Assembly (NCBI GenBank): GCA_944391575.1
Contig: CALXUC010000013.1
Span: 1-41,940, forward strand
DNA length: 41,940 nt
Source: an uncultured Clostridia bacterium
GTDB taxonomy: Bacteria; Bacillota; Clostridia; TANB77; CAG-508
Direction: 5' to 3'
The notes beneath the pieces were generated by a model. That model did not search any database, had not been told where the DNA came from, and worked only from the letters and a program-made list of their open reading frames with translations. Both the position numbers and the translations under genes were made by a program. This document shows, one piece after another, positions 1 to 6,901 of this stretch (positions within the stretch are counted from its first letter, which is position 1; each line of letters opens with the position of its first letter).

Positions 1-103
1 TTTTAGAGAACAATTATTTTAAAGTTGGGACATTTTCTAAAGTTATTACTTAAGACATTATCATAAATTAATCATAAAATTTTTAAAAATTTTCTTACAT
101 TTA

Positions 104-132
104 TTGACAAATTAAATAAAAAGTGTTATTAT
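104..132 (+). promoter_or_regulatory. Promoter of tRNA-Arg
   Basis: A TTGACA box at 104-109 is followed after exactly 17 bases by TATTAT at 127-132, a sigma-A type promoter placed just upstream of the tRNA. The stretch TGTTATTATATATAAGTAC that covers the -10 box and start region recurs identically in front of the tRNA-Pro gene near 6753. Confidence 0.75.
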
Positions 133-147
133 ATATAAGTACGTTAT

Positions 148-224
148 GGATTGGTAGCTCAGCTGGATAGAGCAACGGATTTCTAATCCGTGGGTCGGGG
201 GTTCGAATCCCTCCCAGTTCACCA
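148..224 (+). tRNA. tRNA-Arg (anticodon UCU)
   Basis: A full cloverleaf can be drawn. The acceptor stem GGATTGG pairs with CCAGTTC (with G-U pairs), the D-loop carries AGCTGGATAGAG, the anticodon stem ACGGA/TCCGT encloses loop TTTCTAA with anticodon TCT, and the T-arm is GGGGG TTCGAAT CCCTC. The 3' CCA is encoded. It reads AGA codons, the main arginine codon in such an AT-rich genome. An accessory region of small regulators follows directly, and tRNA-Arg genes are common integration sites, but I saw no second copy of the tRNA 3' end in the window. Confidence 0.97.
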
Positions 225-230
225 TAAATG

Positions 231-278
231 AACAACCTAAATTGCTTAGAGAATTAAGCCTTTTAGGTTGTTTTTTTA
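231..278 (+). terminator. Terminator of tRNA-Arg
   Basis: The inverted repeat AACAACCTAAA / TTTTAGGTTGTT encloses a smaller TTGCTTA/TTAAGC-type stem and ends in a T-tract at 269-277. It lies just after the tRNA CCA end and would stop its transcript. Confidence 0.85.
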
Positions 279-295
279 TTTACAAAAAATGGTAA

Positions 296-322
296 AGATA
301 ACATTTTATTTATTTGTTATCT
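296..322 (-). terminator. Terminator of the HTH gene at 358-597
   Basis: AGATAACA (296-303) pairs with TGTTATCT (315-322). Read on the minus strand the stem is followed by a short T-run, and it sits just past the stop codon of the minus-strand regulator. Confidence 0.6.
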
Positions 323-357
323 TCTATTTTTACATTTTTAATATTATTTAAGTCCAC

Positions 358-597
358 CTAAAAGTCCATTTCTTTTGATAATTCATCAATAGTATAAACC
401 TTTTTTGTTTTCTTATCTACGAATTGAATTTCAAAATCGCAAACATTTATAAATTGTTGAATTGTATCAAAATTCGGATTACTATATTCTGTTTCATAAT
501 TAGAAATTGTATTGTCTGCTAAATGTAATTCGTTGCCCATATTACTTTGTGTTAGTCCTCTTATTTTTCTTATATTTCTTAGTATTTTACCGATCAT
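358..597 (-). CDS. Small XRE-family HTH transcriptional regulator
   Basis: A 79-residue protein that is almost entirely one XRE/Cro-type helix-turn-helix domain: IGKILRNIRKIRGLTQ begins it and the recognition helix region reads NTISNYE, followed by a short C-terminal tail. It should bind DNA as a dimer. I chose the ATG at 597 because AAAGGTGG lies at proper distance; an upstream in-frame GTG at 609 overlaps that ribosome binding site. The 250-bp gap in front of it carries three copies of a TTCGA-N5-TCGAA palindrome, which are the obvious candidate operators and would also control the divergent membrane-peptide gene at 852. The regulated function is not known. Confidence 0.85.
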   Translation of the reverse strand: MIGKILRNIRKIRGLTQSNMGNELHLADNTISNYETEYSNPNFDTIQQFINVCDFEIQFVDKKTKKVYTIDELSKEMDF

Positions 598-653
598 AAT
601 AAATCCCACCTTTTAATTTATTATTTCAAAAAACAGATAATTTATCATAAAAT

Positions 654-731
654 TTCGAAATACTCGAATATTTTTTCTCGAATATCTTGAAATTATTATT
701 ACGATTTGATATAATGTTCGAGAATATCGAA
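654..731. promoter_or_regulatory. Three operator-like palindromes TTCGA-N5-TCGAA
   Basis: Two perfect sites, TTCGA AATAC TCGAA (654-668) and TTCGA GAATA TCGAA (717-731), flank a degenerate one, CTCGA ATATC TTGAA (677-691). They lie in the divergent gap between the HTH gene (358-597) and the small membrane protein gene (852). Repetition with fixed 5-bp spacing is what a dimeric HTH repressor would need. Binding by the neighbouring regulator is an inference. Confidence 0.65.
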
Positions 732-851
732 GTTATGAAATTGACAAAAATGAAAAATAATAAAGCAGTATATTATAATACACCGAATAGGATAATTTCT
801 AATACGGATATTTTTAAAATTTAACAAAAAAATGATAGGAGGTGAAATTTT

Positions 852-1046
852 ATGATTAATAATAATAATGAAAATAATTCTATATTGAATAAAACTTTAT
901 ATATTACAAGTAGTGGAAAACGTATTACTGTAAAGACTGTATTATGTATTATAGGGATGATTATAGTCATTGGTATAACATTCAAATATGTATTAGATAT
1001 AGGTATTGGTGAAGGTAGCCACACAGCTTGGTCTATCTATAATTAA
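852..1046 (+). CDS. Small single-span membrane protein
   Basis: A 64-residue protein with an Asn-rich N-terminus (MINNNNENN), a basic segment KRITVK, one hydrophobic helix at about residues 29-50 (VLCIIGMIIVIGITFKYVL) and a short glycine-containing tail. A strong AGGAGGTGA ribosome binding site 8 bases upstream makes it very likely to be translated. It is divergent from the HTH gene with the TTCGA operators. No family is recognised; it could be a membrane-active or toxin-like peptide under repressor control, but nothing proves this. Confidence 0.7.
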   Translation: MINNNNENNSILNKTLYITSSGKRITVKTVLCIIGMIIVIGITFKYVLDIGIGEGSHTAWSIYN

Positions 1047-1086
1047 TTATAAAGTAAAGAACTAAAGGTATAATACATTATTAAAA

Positions 1087-1107
1087 GATAGCATTTTATT
1101 GGCTATC
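1087..1107. terminator. Bidirectional terminator between convergent genes
   Basis: GATAGC (1087-1092) pairs with GCTATC (1102-1107). It is preceded by an A-run and followed by CTTTTCTT, so it can serve both the membrane peptide gene (852-1046) and the convergent HTH gene (1114-1377). Confidence 0.65.
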
Positions 1108-1113
1108 CTTTTC

Positions 1114-1377
1114 TTAATCACCTAATTTTTTCTTTATATCTGCTAGCAAATCATTAACATCTATTTCTAGAACTTTAGCCAATCCATACAATTCATAATC
1201 CTTTACAGTTCTCTTATTATTTTCTATATCATATAAACTTTGTTTGTGTATACTTATTCCTAATAATTCTAATTGAGCAGATAATTTTTCATAAGAAATA
1301 TTTTTTTCAGTTCTATATTTTTTTAATAATCTACTTATAACATTCATATTTTCTTCAAATTTTACAATCAACGACAT
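1114..1377 (-). CDS. XRE-family HTH transcriptional regulator
   Basis: An 87-residue protein. After a short N-terminal arm, residues 13-75 form an XRE-type HTH fold (ISRLLKKYRTEKNISYEKLSAQL, then HKQSLYDIENNKRTVKDYEL), ending in a charged tail. It resembles lysogeny-type repressors. The start at 1377 is supported by AGAGG seven bases upstream. An 18-bp perfect palindrome at 1436-1453, between this gene and a divergent short ORF, is the likely operator. The target genes are unknown. Confidence 0.85.
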   Translation of the reverse strand: MSLIVKFEENMNVISRLLKKYRTEKNISYEKLSAQLELLGISIHKQSLYDIENNKRTVKDYELYGLAKVLEIDVNDLLADIKKKLGD

Positions 1378-1435
1378 ATTTTTACCTCTTTTTTTTTAAT
1401 ATGTATTGATTTTATACTATTTAGTATGTTATTAT

Positions 1436-1453
1436 ATAAGTGTTAACACTTAT
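1436..1453. promoter_or_regulatory. 18-bp perfect palindromic operator
   Basis: ATAAGTGTTAACACTTAT is a perfect 18-bp palindrome in the divergent control region of the HTH gene at 1114-1377. A second, smaller inverted repeat ATACTA-TT-TAGTAT lies at 1414-1427, and a TATACT box sits at 1463-1468 on the plus strand. Use as an autoregulatory operator is an inference from placement and symmetry. Confidence 0.65.
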
Positions 1454-1485
1454 TGTTCGTATTATACTATAAGAGGTTTAAAAAA

Positions 1486-1533
1486 ATGTATAAAATGAAC
1501 GGATACTTTAAAATACCAGATTACATAGTATAA
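1486..1533 (+). CDS. Putative 15-residue peptide ORF
   Basis: ATG at 1486 follows AAGAGGTT at good spacing and opens a 15-codon frame (MYKMNGYFKIPDYIV). It lies downstream of the palindromic operator and a TATACT box, divergent from the HTH regulator. The ribosome binding site and regulatory setting make translation plausible, but an ORF this short can arise by chance. It could be a signal or leader peptide; no homology is recognised. Confidence 0.3.
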   Translation: MYKMNGYFKIPDYIV

Positions 1534-1669
1534 AAATTTATTGACTAAATAAAATCAACTACGCAAAAAAATTGTAAGTGTATGAGATGTCAAAATATTA
1601 GGACACTTTTAAAACTATCATAAGTCAATAATAGATTATTATAACAATAAGTTAAACATATTATAACTA

Positions 1670-1711
1670 TTGTCGAAAATAAAAATATATTCTAGTATTA
1701 TAATTCGACAA
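1670..1711. promoter_or_regulatory. Inverted repeat in the promoter of the 105-residue protein gene
   Basis: TTGTCGAA (1670-1677) is repeated in inverted orientation as TTCGACAA (1704-1711). The arms frame an AT-rich stretch with TATAAT at 1699-1704, just upstream of the ribosome binding site for the gene at 1740. It looks like a bipartite operator or looped site. The TCGAA half-site is shared with the palindromes at 654-731. Confidence 0.4.
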
Positions 1712-1739
1712 AGTAATACATAAGAAAGGGAGTGAATTT

Positions 1740-2057
1740 ATGGGAATTAGAAAATCTATGGAAGAACAAATACGAGTAGAAGGAAATCGTGATACTTGGA
1801 TGGAAAAAGTTGCACAAGCGCTTAAAGTTGGCAAATTTACAAATATTAACTGCAACAAAACACTCTATCAGATTAAGGCTGACTATAAAAAATTTACTGT
1901 TTGGGGCGAAATTATTGTTACTTTAATATCTGTTGATGCTATAAGAGAACAAACTGATATACATATTAAATCAACTTCAAATATTGATAATATATATGCT
2001 CTATTGAAAAGTCCAAACACAACAATAATAGAAGCTTTTAAATCAGCACTTAATTAA
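1740..2057 (+). CDS. Conserved uncharacterised protein, 105 residues
   Basis: No membrane segment or signal peptide. The layout is a basic N-terminus, then GNRDTWMEKVAQALKVGKF, a beta-rich core with KKFTVWGEIIVTL, and a C-terminal NIDNIYALLKSP segment. I recall similar short proteins with a WMEKV.QALK.GKFTN / TVWG / NIDNI pattern in phage-rich and membrane-stress contexts, but cannot name the family. AAGAAAGGGAGTG upstream gives a good start. It precedes two DUF4190-like membrane protein genes with a ~90-bp gap, so a shared role at the membrane is possible. Confidence 0.7.
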   Translation: MGIRKSMEEQIRVEGNRDTWMEKVAQALKVGKFTNINCNKTLYQIKADYKKFTVWGEIIVTLISVDAIREQTDIHIKSTSNIDNIYALLKSPNTTIIEAFKSALN

Positions 2058-2148
2058 TAATAAAAAATATATAGAGTGTATTCAAATAACATAACGTCTA
2101 TATTTTAATAATTATAGAAAATAAAAGACGAGAGGGGGTGAATTTTAT

Positions 2149-2361
2149 ATGAATAACGAAAATAATTCAATGTCTATAGCTAGTTTAATTTGTGGTATTG
2201 TATCTATATTTATACTTCCATTTATTTTTGGTATAGCTAGTATCATATTAGGAATAATTGCAATTTCTAAACAAGAAGAAAAGAAAAATTATGCAGTATT
2301 AGGTATAATTCTAGGAATAATTGGTGTTATTTGGGCATTTTACTCAACAGGTATTATTTAG
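2149..2361 (+). CDS. DUF4190-like two-span membrane protein
   Basis: A 70-residue protein with two hydrophobic helices at about residues 10-35 and 48-68, joined by the polar loop SKQEEKKNYAVLG. The sequence SIASLICGIVSIF / FGIASIILGIIAI is the usual pattern of the DUF4190 family of small bacterial membrane proteins. GAGAGGGGGTGAA lies upstream of the ATG. Its stop is 35 bp before the next gene, which begins with a similar hydrophobic repeat, so the two are probably co-transcribed. Confidence 0.75.
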   Translation: MNNENNSMSIASLICGIVSIFILPFIFGIASIILGIIAISKQEEKKNYAVLGIILGIIGVIWAFYSTGII

Positions 2362-2396
2362 ATTTAAAAATTAATAAAAGGAAAAGAGGAAAGAAA

Positions 2397-2951
2397 ATGT
2401 CAATAATTTGTTTAATTTTGAGCTTAATAGGTTGGTTGATTATAATGTCAGCAACGCCTTTTGATACATCAGCAATTTTTTTAGGAACACTTTTTTCAAT
2501 AGGTGGCTTAATTATTGGAGTACTCGCAATATTAAATACAAACTCTAAAAAAAGTTCTGCAATTATAGGAATTAGTCTTTGCATTATATCATTTTTTATA
2601 AATGTAGAGTTAAACAATACTAGAAATAATAGTCCAAGTTACAATTATTCAAGCGAAACAACAGTTAGCACAAATATTACTACTCCATCTACATCAATAA
2701 CAACACCGCCAACTATTACAACTACTAAAGAAAATTATCAACAAATATATAATGAGTATTCAAAAAAATTGATAAATGCTGCATCAACTGCAACAGGTGA
2801 TGAAATGGCTGAAATTGTTGTTGAGGGAGGGCTTAAAATGGCAGAATATAAAAATTCTATGCCTGTATCAAGCGTCGATGGAAAATATGAAACTTATGAG
2901 AAATGGTGGACAAAATTATGGGACATTTATTGGGAATTAGTGTATAATTAA
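2397..2951 (+). CDS. Membrane protein with DUF4190-like N-terminus and helical C-terminal domain
   Basis: A 184-residue protein. Three hydrophobic helices occupy about residues 1-66 (SIICLILSLIGWLIIM, SAIFLGTLFSIGGLIIGVLAI, SAIIGISLCIISFFI). A Ser/Thr-rich linker follows (TTVSTNITTPSTSITTPP), then a ~75-residue helical domain starting ENYQQIYNEYSKKL with several Trp. The start is the ATG at 2397 behind AGAGGAAAG, not the earlier in-frame ATG at 2331, which lies inside the previous gene. The linker suggests that the helical domain is displayed beyond the membrane. Function unknown. Confidence 0.75.
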   Translation: MSIICLILSLIGWLIIMSATPFDTSAIFLGTLFSIGGLIIGVLAILNTNSKKSSAIIGISLCIISFFINVELNNTRNNSPSYNYSSETTVSTNITTPSTSITTPPTITTTKENYQQIYNEYSKKLINAASTATGDEMAEIVVEGGLKMAEYKNSMPVSSVDGKYETYEKWWTKLWDIYWELVYN

Positions 2952-3074
2952 AATATTATTAAAGCAAGCAACTTATTTACATTTCACCAAATTATCTAAT
3001 ATTATTTAATGCTGATTATAGAAATGTTATCAAAAAATAATAGTGGATAGTAAAGAAGCTTAATACTTATTAAT

Positions 3075-3104
3075 AAAAGAAGCAAACTTATAATTGCTTC
3101 TTTT
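3075..3104 (+). terminator. Terminator after the small membrane protein genes
   Basis: AAAAGAAGCAA pairs with TTGCTTCTTTT around an 8-base loop. The arms themselves supply an A-run and a T-run, so it can act in both directions. Confidence 0.8.
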
Positions 3105-3273
3105 AAAATTTACAATACATACAAGTAATTTTTTAAATATCTTGTATAAATTTAAATTAAATATACTATAAAAAGTAAAGAAAATACAGTAAATTAAATA
3201 TGTATAAAATTATATAAAATCATTAAAAATACAAAAAAATTAACCAAATTCATCATATAGCATAAAAAATAAA

Positions 3274-3299
3274 CTAATAAAATAGAAAAATTTTATTAG
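3274..3299 (-). terminator. Terminator of the HTH gene at 3333-3581
   Basis: CTAATAAAAT pairs perfectly with ATTTTATTAG. On the minus strand it is followed by a T-rich run (rc of 3264-3273), and it sits about 35 bp past the stop of the HTH gene. Confidence 0.55.
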
Positions 3300-3332
3300 C
3301 TTATTAAAAAACCTTATTTTATAAAAAAATAA

Positions 3333-3581
3333 TTATTTGTCATTCTTTTCAAATACAACATCTTCAAAATTAGGATCATCAAAGAACTCTGGTAATGTAA
3401 TATTAAAACCTTCACATATATGAAGTAATACACCTAATGTAGGTAAATTATTTCTTCCACTTATAACAGCATATACAGTTGCCTTTGGTAAACCGCTTGC
3501 TTTGTATAAGTCCCAAGGTTTCATATTCTTCTCCTTTAAATAATGTTGTATTCTTGCTCTAACTAATTCATCTAATTGCAT
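3333..3581 (-). CDS. XRE-family HTH regulator
   Basis: An 82-residue protein. Residues 5-68 form a lambda-repressor-like HTH (RIQHYLKEKNMKPWDLYKAS, recognition region PKATVYAVISGRNN, then LPTLGVLLHICEGF), ended by an acidic tail FFDDPNFEDVVFEKND. It is a typical stand-alone clostridial XRE protein. GAGGGGGGAA upstream fixes the start at 3581. It is divergent from the short ORF at 3693, and GTTA-TG-TAAC at 3617-3626 in the shared gap may be its operator. Confidence 0.85.
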   Translation of the reverse strand: MQLDELVRARIQHYLKEKNMKPWDLYKASGLPKATVYAVISGRNNLPTLGVLLHICEGFNITLPEFFDDPNFEDVVFEKNDK

Positions 3582-3643
3582 AGATATTCCCCCCTCAATA
3601 AAAAAATTATACCAAGTTATGTAACAATTTTAGTCGATTTTTA

Positions 3644-3672
3644 TAGACTTATTGATAAAAAAATGTTATAAT
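3644..3672 (+). promoter_or_regulatory. Promoter of the 53-residue protein gene
   Basis: TAGACT (3644-3649), 17 bases, then TATAAT (3667-3672), followed by AGAGGTGA and an ATG at 3693. Confidence 0.55.
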
Positions 3673-3692
3673 TGTTTACTAGAGGTGATATT

Positions 3693-3854
3693 ATGTTAAA
3701 ATATGTGAAAAAATATACTAAAAATAATAATAATTTAGATGATATAGATAAATTTATATTAAAAAATATTTCTCAGCCTATAGAAACGCCATATTACATT
3801 AAACAAAATATTAAAAAAACTATAGATTATCTTTTTTTAAATAATACTCAATAG
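3693..3854 (+). CDS. Uncharacterised 53-residue basic protein
   Basis: Starts at the ATG at 3693 behind AGAGGTGATATT; an upstream in-frame ATG at 3672 lacks a ribosome binding site and overlaps the -10 box. The protein is lysine- and asparagine-rich, predicted helical, without a membrane segment (LKYVKKYTKNNNN, then DIDKFILKNIS and IKQNIKKTIDYLFL). It is divergent from the XRE gene and may be under its control. No family is recognised. Confidence 0.6.
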   Translation: MLKYVKKYTKNNNNLDDIDKFILKNISQPIETPYYIKQNIKKTIDYLFLNNTQ

Positions 3855-3942
3855 TATATATTTTTATTCTATGTTTTTTTTGAAATAATATTTATAAATA
3901 TACCAATTTCCAATATTTTCTAGGAAAAATTATTTATATAAT

Positions 3943-3980
3943 AAAAAGTATTAATAAAATTACTCTTATTAATACTTTTT
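3943..3980. terminator. Bidirectional terminator
   Basis: AAAAAGTATTAATAA (3943-3957) pairs perfectly with TTATTAATACTTTTT (3966-3980) around an 8-base loop. It lies between the 53-residue ORF and the convergent htpX gene and can serve both. Confidence 0.85.
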
Positions 3981-3985
3981 TACTA

Positions 3986-4870
3986 TTATCTTATATTTCT
4001 TAATGCTTCTACCCTATCTTCAATAGAAGGGTGAGTTGAAAGTAAACTTGTTGATTTTCTTTTTGCTTTTAATCCTTTTTTAAATGGATTTACTATATAC
4101 ATATGTGCTGTTGCTGAACTTTCAACACCTAACTTACGAGTGTCTCCTCCTAATTTTAACAAGGCATCAATCAAACCTTGTGGATTTCTTGTAAATTCAA
4201 CTGCTGTAGCATCTGCTAAATATTCTCTCCTTCTTGAAACTGCAAGTTGTATTAAAGTTGAAAAAATTGGAGCTAATATTAAACATATCAAACCGACTAT
4301 CATAAGAATTGGATTTTTATTATTGTCTCTATCTGAAAAAATAAATACTCTCGTAAATATATCAGATAACATTACAACTAATCCAACCATTACAGATATA
4401 ACTGCTGATAATCTTATATCATAATTTTTAATATGTGCCATTTCGTGTGCGACTACGCCTTCTAATTCATAATATTCTAAATTTTCTAATAGAGCTGAAG
4501 TTACACAAATTACTGAATTTTCAGGATTCCTTCCCGTAGCAAAAGCATTCATTTGTGGTGAATCCATTACATATAATTTTGGCCTTGCAGATAATCCTGA
4601 AGCTACCATTAATGAATCCAAAATATTTACTAGTTTCTTATCTTCTTCCTCTGTCGCTGGTCTCGCATTGCTCATTTTTAATATAATCTTATCACTATAA
4701 TAATAAGATGACCACGCAGATATTATTGAAACTATTAATGCTATTACTATTGACATTGGTCCTAAATCAAAGGCATAACATACATAATAAACAATTAAAG
4801 TTATGAATACTATAAATATTGAGACAATTATACCTGTTTTAAATTTATTCTTTTTTACATCTTCTAACAT
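3986..4870 (-). CDS. htpX: HtpX-family M48 zinc metalloprotease
   Basis: A 294-residue integral membrane protease that degrades misfolded membrane proteins. Two N-terminal helices (about 13-32 and 38-56) precede the catalytic domain with zinc motif HEMAH at residues 142-146 and the downstream zinc ligand Glu in RRREYLAD (E216). A second hydrophobic pair lies between (160-172 and 188-213). Length and order fit HtpX. The start ATG follows AGGAGCG. It is 10 bp downstream of lemA in the same orientation, the conserved lemA-htpX pair of Firmicutes, and is closed by the strong hairpin at 3943-3980. Confidence 0.95.
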   Translation of the reverse strand: MLEDVKKNKFKTGIIVSIFIVFITLIVYYVCYAFDLGPMSIVIALIVSIISAWSSYYYSDKIILKMSNARPATEEEDKKLVNILDSLMVASGLSARPKLYVMDSPQMNAFATGRNPENSVICVTSALLENLEYYELEGVVAHEMAHIKNYDIRLSAVISVMVGLVVMLSDIFTRVFIFSDRDNNKNPILMIVGLICLILAPIFSTLIQLAVSRRREYLADATAVEFTRNPQGLIDALLKLGGDTRKLGVESSATAHMYIVNPFKKGLKAKRKSTSLLSTHPSIEDRVEALRNIR

Positions 4871-4880
4871 TTATTCGCTC

Positions 4881-5438
4881 CTATTTATCAAACGATACTT
4901 TAATATTTTTTCTAATTTCTTCATTTTCAACTTCGAATAACTCTTTCGGTTCAAATTTAAACATTGATGCAATTATATTAGTTGGAACAACTTCTAATTT
5001 TGTGTTATAAATTGTTACACTATCATTATAAAATTGTCTTGAAAAAGAAATTTTATTTTCTGTATTTCTTAATTCTTCTTGTAAATCTGAAAAACTTTGA
5101 TTTGCTTTTAAATCCGGATAATTTTCAGATACAGCCATTATAGATTTTAAAGTTTCTGATAATTGATTATCTAAATTTGCTTTTTCTCCAACTGTTGAAG
5201 CATCAGCCCATGCATTACGTAATTCTGTTACTTTAGCTAAAACTGTTTTTTCATGCTCCATATAACCTTTTACAGTTTCTATTAAATTTGGAATTAAATC
5301 AAATCTTCTTTGTAATTGTACATCAATTTGACTCCATGCATTTTCCACTTTTTGTCTAGCATTTACTAATCCATTATAAAGAGCTATAACGATAATGATT
5401 AATAAAACTATAATTCCTATACCAATAATAATTCCCAT
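4881..5438 (-). CDS. lemA: LemA family protein
   Basis: A 185-residue protein with one N-terminal helix (residues 2-22, [20 protein letters not shown]) followed by the diagnostic LemA core [31 protein letters not shown] split over residues 22-52, then long helices and the C-terminal [12 protein letters not shown] segment. LemA proteins are helical, membrane-anchored scaffolds of uncertain function that pair with HtpX. The ATG is preceded by AAGGAGAGATAAT. It is first in the two-gene operon with htpX. Confidence 0.95.
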   Translation of the reverse strand: MGIIIGIGIIVLLIIIVIALYNGLVNARQKVENAWSQIDVQLQRRFDLIPNLIETVKGYMEHEKTVLAKVTELRNAWADASTVGEKANLDNQLSETLKSIMAVSENYPDLKANQSFSDLQEELRNTENKISFSRQFYNDSVTIYNTKLEVVPTNIIASMFKFEPKELFEVENEEIRKNIKVSFDK

Positions 5439-5569
5439 ATTATCTCTCCTTCTTTTTTATTATATGTATTTTTTTATACATTATTATAATAACATATTTT
5501 TAAAAAATTTACAATATTTTATTCTAAAATACGGACAACCTGCATATATTTATTATATAACAATTTTGC

Positions 5570-5623
5570 AACAGCTCAAATACTAATAGTGAAACGGCTT
5601 CAAATGAACAAATACTAGCTGTT
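5570..5623. repeat. Imperfect inverted repeat upstream of the 3D-domain gene
   Basis: AACAGCT (5570-5576) is mirrored by AGCTGTT (5617-5623), and the flanks continue the symmetry imperfectly (CAATTTTGC / GTTACAATTT). Both arms also carry AAATACTA as a direct repeat. It is slightly GC-richer than its setting. It may be a small degenerate repeat element; no function can be assigned. Confidence 0.35.
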
Positions 5624-5654
5624 ACAATTTTTAAAAATTATTTTTTAGAAAAAT

Positions 5655-5683
5655 TTGACATTTAAAAAAAACTTTGTTATAAT
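5655..5683 (+). promoter_or_regulatory. Promoter of the 3D-domain protein gene
   Basis: TTGACA (5655-5660), a 17-base spacer and TATAAT (5678-5683): a consensus sigma-A promoter, followed by AAGGAGG at 5698 and the ATG at 5714. Confidence 0.9.
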
Positions 5684-5713
5684 GAATTTGTTGTTTAAGG
5701 AGGAATATTTTTT

Positions 5714-6694
5714 ATGATCAAAAGAAAAAATGCCATTCTTAAGATAGGAATTTTGTGCATTATATTTTTCTTTGCATTAAGTATTGTTGTTTTTGGAGAT
5801 AAAATTAATTTATCTACAGTAAAAATTCAATTTGCTAATGGATCTGAAATAAATATTTTTACAACTAAAAGTAAAGTCGCTGATATATTAGCAGATGCGA
5901 ATATTATTCTTTTAGAAACGGAAACAGTATCACCTGATTTAGAAGAAAATTTAAATGAAGATAAGAAAATTGTAATTTCAGATATTAACAATATTGTAAA
6001 AGTTTCTGACGAAGAGACTCAAGAAATAACTAATGAAACTTTAAAAGACGATTATGGAACTATAACTGAAAAGATAATAACTGTAGAAGAAGAAATACCT
6101 TTTGAAACTATTGAAAAAAATGTAGAAAGCAATGTAAATGGTGTTAAAACTACTAATAAAGTTTTACAAGAAGGTGTCAATGGTTTAAAGGAAATCACAT
6201 ATAAATGCAAATATAAAAATTCTGTTGAGATATCAAGAGAAGAAATTTCTTCTAAAATTATAAAAGAACCTGTTGATAGAATAGTTCAAATTGTTGTTCA
6301 AACTGTAACTTCAAGAAGTACTACAATTAGAACAAATACTGCTGGTTCACTAGCAAGTCAAGTTGCTAATATAACACCTGTAGAGAAAACAATGAATGTA
6401 TCAGCATATACAGCTTCAACTTGTGGTAAATCACCTTCAAGTCCTGGATATGGTGTAACAGCTTCTGGCGCTATGGCTTCTGCTTGGTATACAGTAGCAG
6501 CAGGTAGTGGATATAAAATGGGAACAATTATCTATATTCCATATTTTGAAAATGCTCCAAACAAAGGTTGGTTTGTAGTACAAGATAGAGGTGGAGCAAT
6601 ATCTAATTCAAAACTAGATATTTATATGGATACTTATAATGAATGTATAGAGTTCGGTAGAAGAAATTTAACTTGTTATGTATATGAAATATAA
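5714..6694 (+). CDS. YabE/Rpf-like cell-wall protein with DUF348, G5 and 3D domains
   Basis: A 326-residue secreted or membrane-anchored protein. A hydrophobic N-terminal helix (about 9-28) is followed by a DUF348-like ubiquitin fold (about 35-80), a G5-type segment (about 115-190, ITEKIITVEEEIPFETI through LQEGVNGLKEITYKCKY) and a C-terminal 3D domain (about 225-326: MNVSAYTAST, GYGVTASGAMASAW, then VVQDRGGAI and KLDIYMDTYNEC with the conserved Asp residues). The 3D domain is shared with stationary-phase peptidoglycan-cleaving proteins (MltA-like double-psi barrel). It has its own consensus promoter and AAGGAGG site. Confidence 0.92.
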   Translation: MIKRKNAILKIGILCIIFFFALSIVVFGDKINLSTVKIQFANGSEINIFTTKSKVADILADANIILLETETVSPDLEENLNEDKKIVISDINNIVKVSDEETQEITNETLKDDYGTITEKIITVEEEIPFETIEKNVESNVNGVKTTNKVLQEGVNGLKEITYKCKYKNSVEISREEISSKIIKEPVDRIVQIVVQTVTSRSTTIRTNTAGSLASQVANITPVEKTMNVSAYTASTCGKSPSSPGYGVTASGAMASAWYTVAAGSGYKMGTIIYIPYFENAPNKGWFVVQDRGGAISNSKLDIYMDTYNECIEFGRRNLTCYVYEI

Positions 6695-6731
6695 AAAAAT
6701 TATCTTTTAATTAAATTTTTTAAAAAAACAC

Positions 6732-6760
6732 TTGAATTTTATACAGAAATATGTTATTAT
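6732..6760 (+). promoter_or_regulatory. Promoter of tRNA-Pro
   Basis: TTGAAT (6732-6737), 17 bases, TATTAT (6755-6760). The -10 box and the following bases (TGTTATTATATATAAGTAC) are identical to those of the tRNA-Arg promoter at 104-132. Confidence 0.7.
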
Positions 6761-6798
6761 ATATAAGTACTTTGTAAAAGTACTTATATATTTTTCTT

Positions 6799-6874
6799 CG
6801 GGGTGTGGCTCAGTTGGTAGAGCGCGTGGTTTGGGACCATGAGGTCGCACGTTCGATCCGTGTCACCCCGACCA
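6799..6874 (+). tRNA. tRNA-Pro (anticodon UGG)
   Basis: A complete cloverleaf: acceptor stem CGGGGTG/CACCCCG, D-loop CAGTTGGTAGAG, anticodon loop TTTGGGA with anticodon TGG, T-arm with GTTCGATC and an encoded CCA. A decayed toxin/regulator module begins about 170 bp downstream. Confidence 0.97.
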
Positions 6875-6878
6875 TAAA

Positions 6879-6901
6879 AAGGAGCTTTTTACAAGCTCCT
6901 T
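6879..6901 (+). terminator. Hairpin after tRNA-Pro
   Basis: AAGGAGCTT pairs with AAGCTCCTT around TTTAC. The T-tract behind it is interrupted (AAATTGTTTTTAGG), so it is a plausible but imperfect terminator. Confidence 0.6.

Larger units (their letters stand above)
2952..3332. other. Non-coding AT-rich gap
   Basis: No convincing ORF. It holds two hairpins, at 3075-3104 and 3274-3299, which terminate the converging transcripts. The rest is A/T-rich sequence in which I see nothing else. Confidence 0.7.

Noticed and set aside
148-224. Attachment-site duplication of the tRNA-Arg or tRNA-Pro 3' ends
   Set aside because: I looked for second copies of the tRNA ends downstream and found none, and there is no integrase gene in the window.
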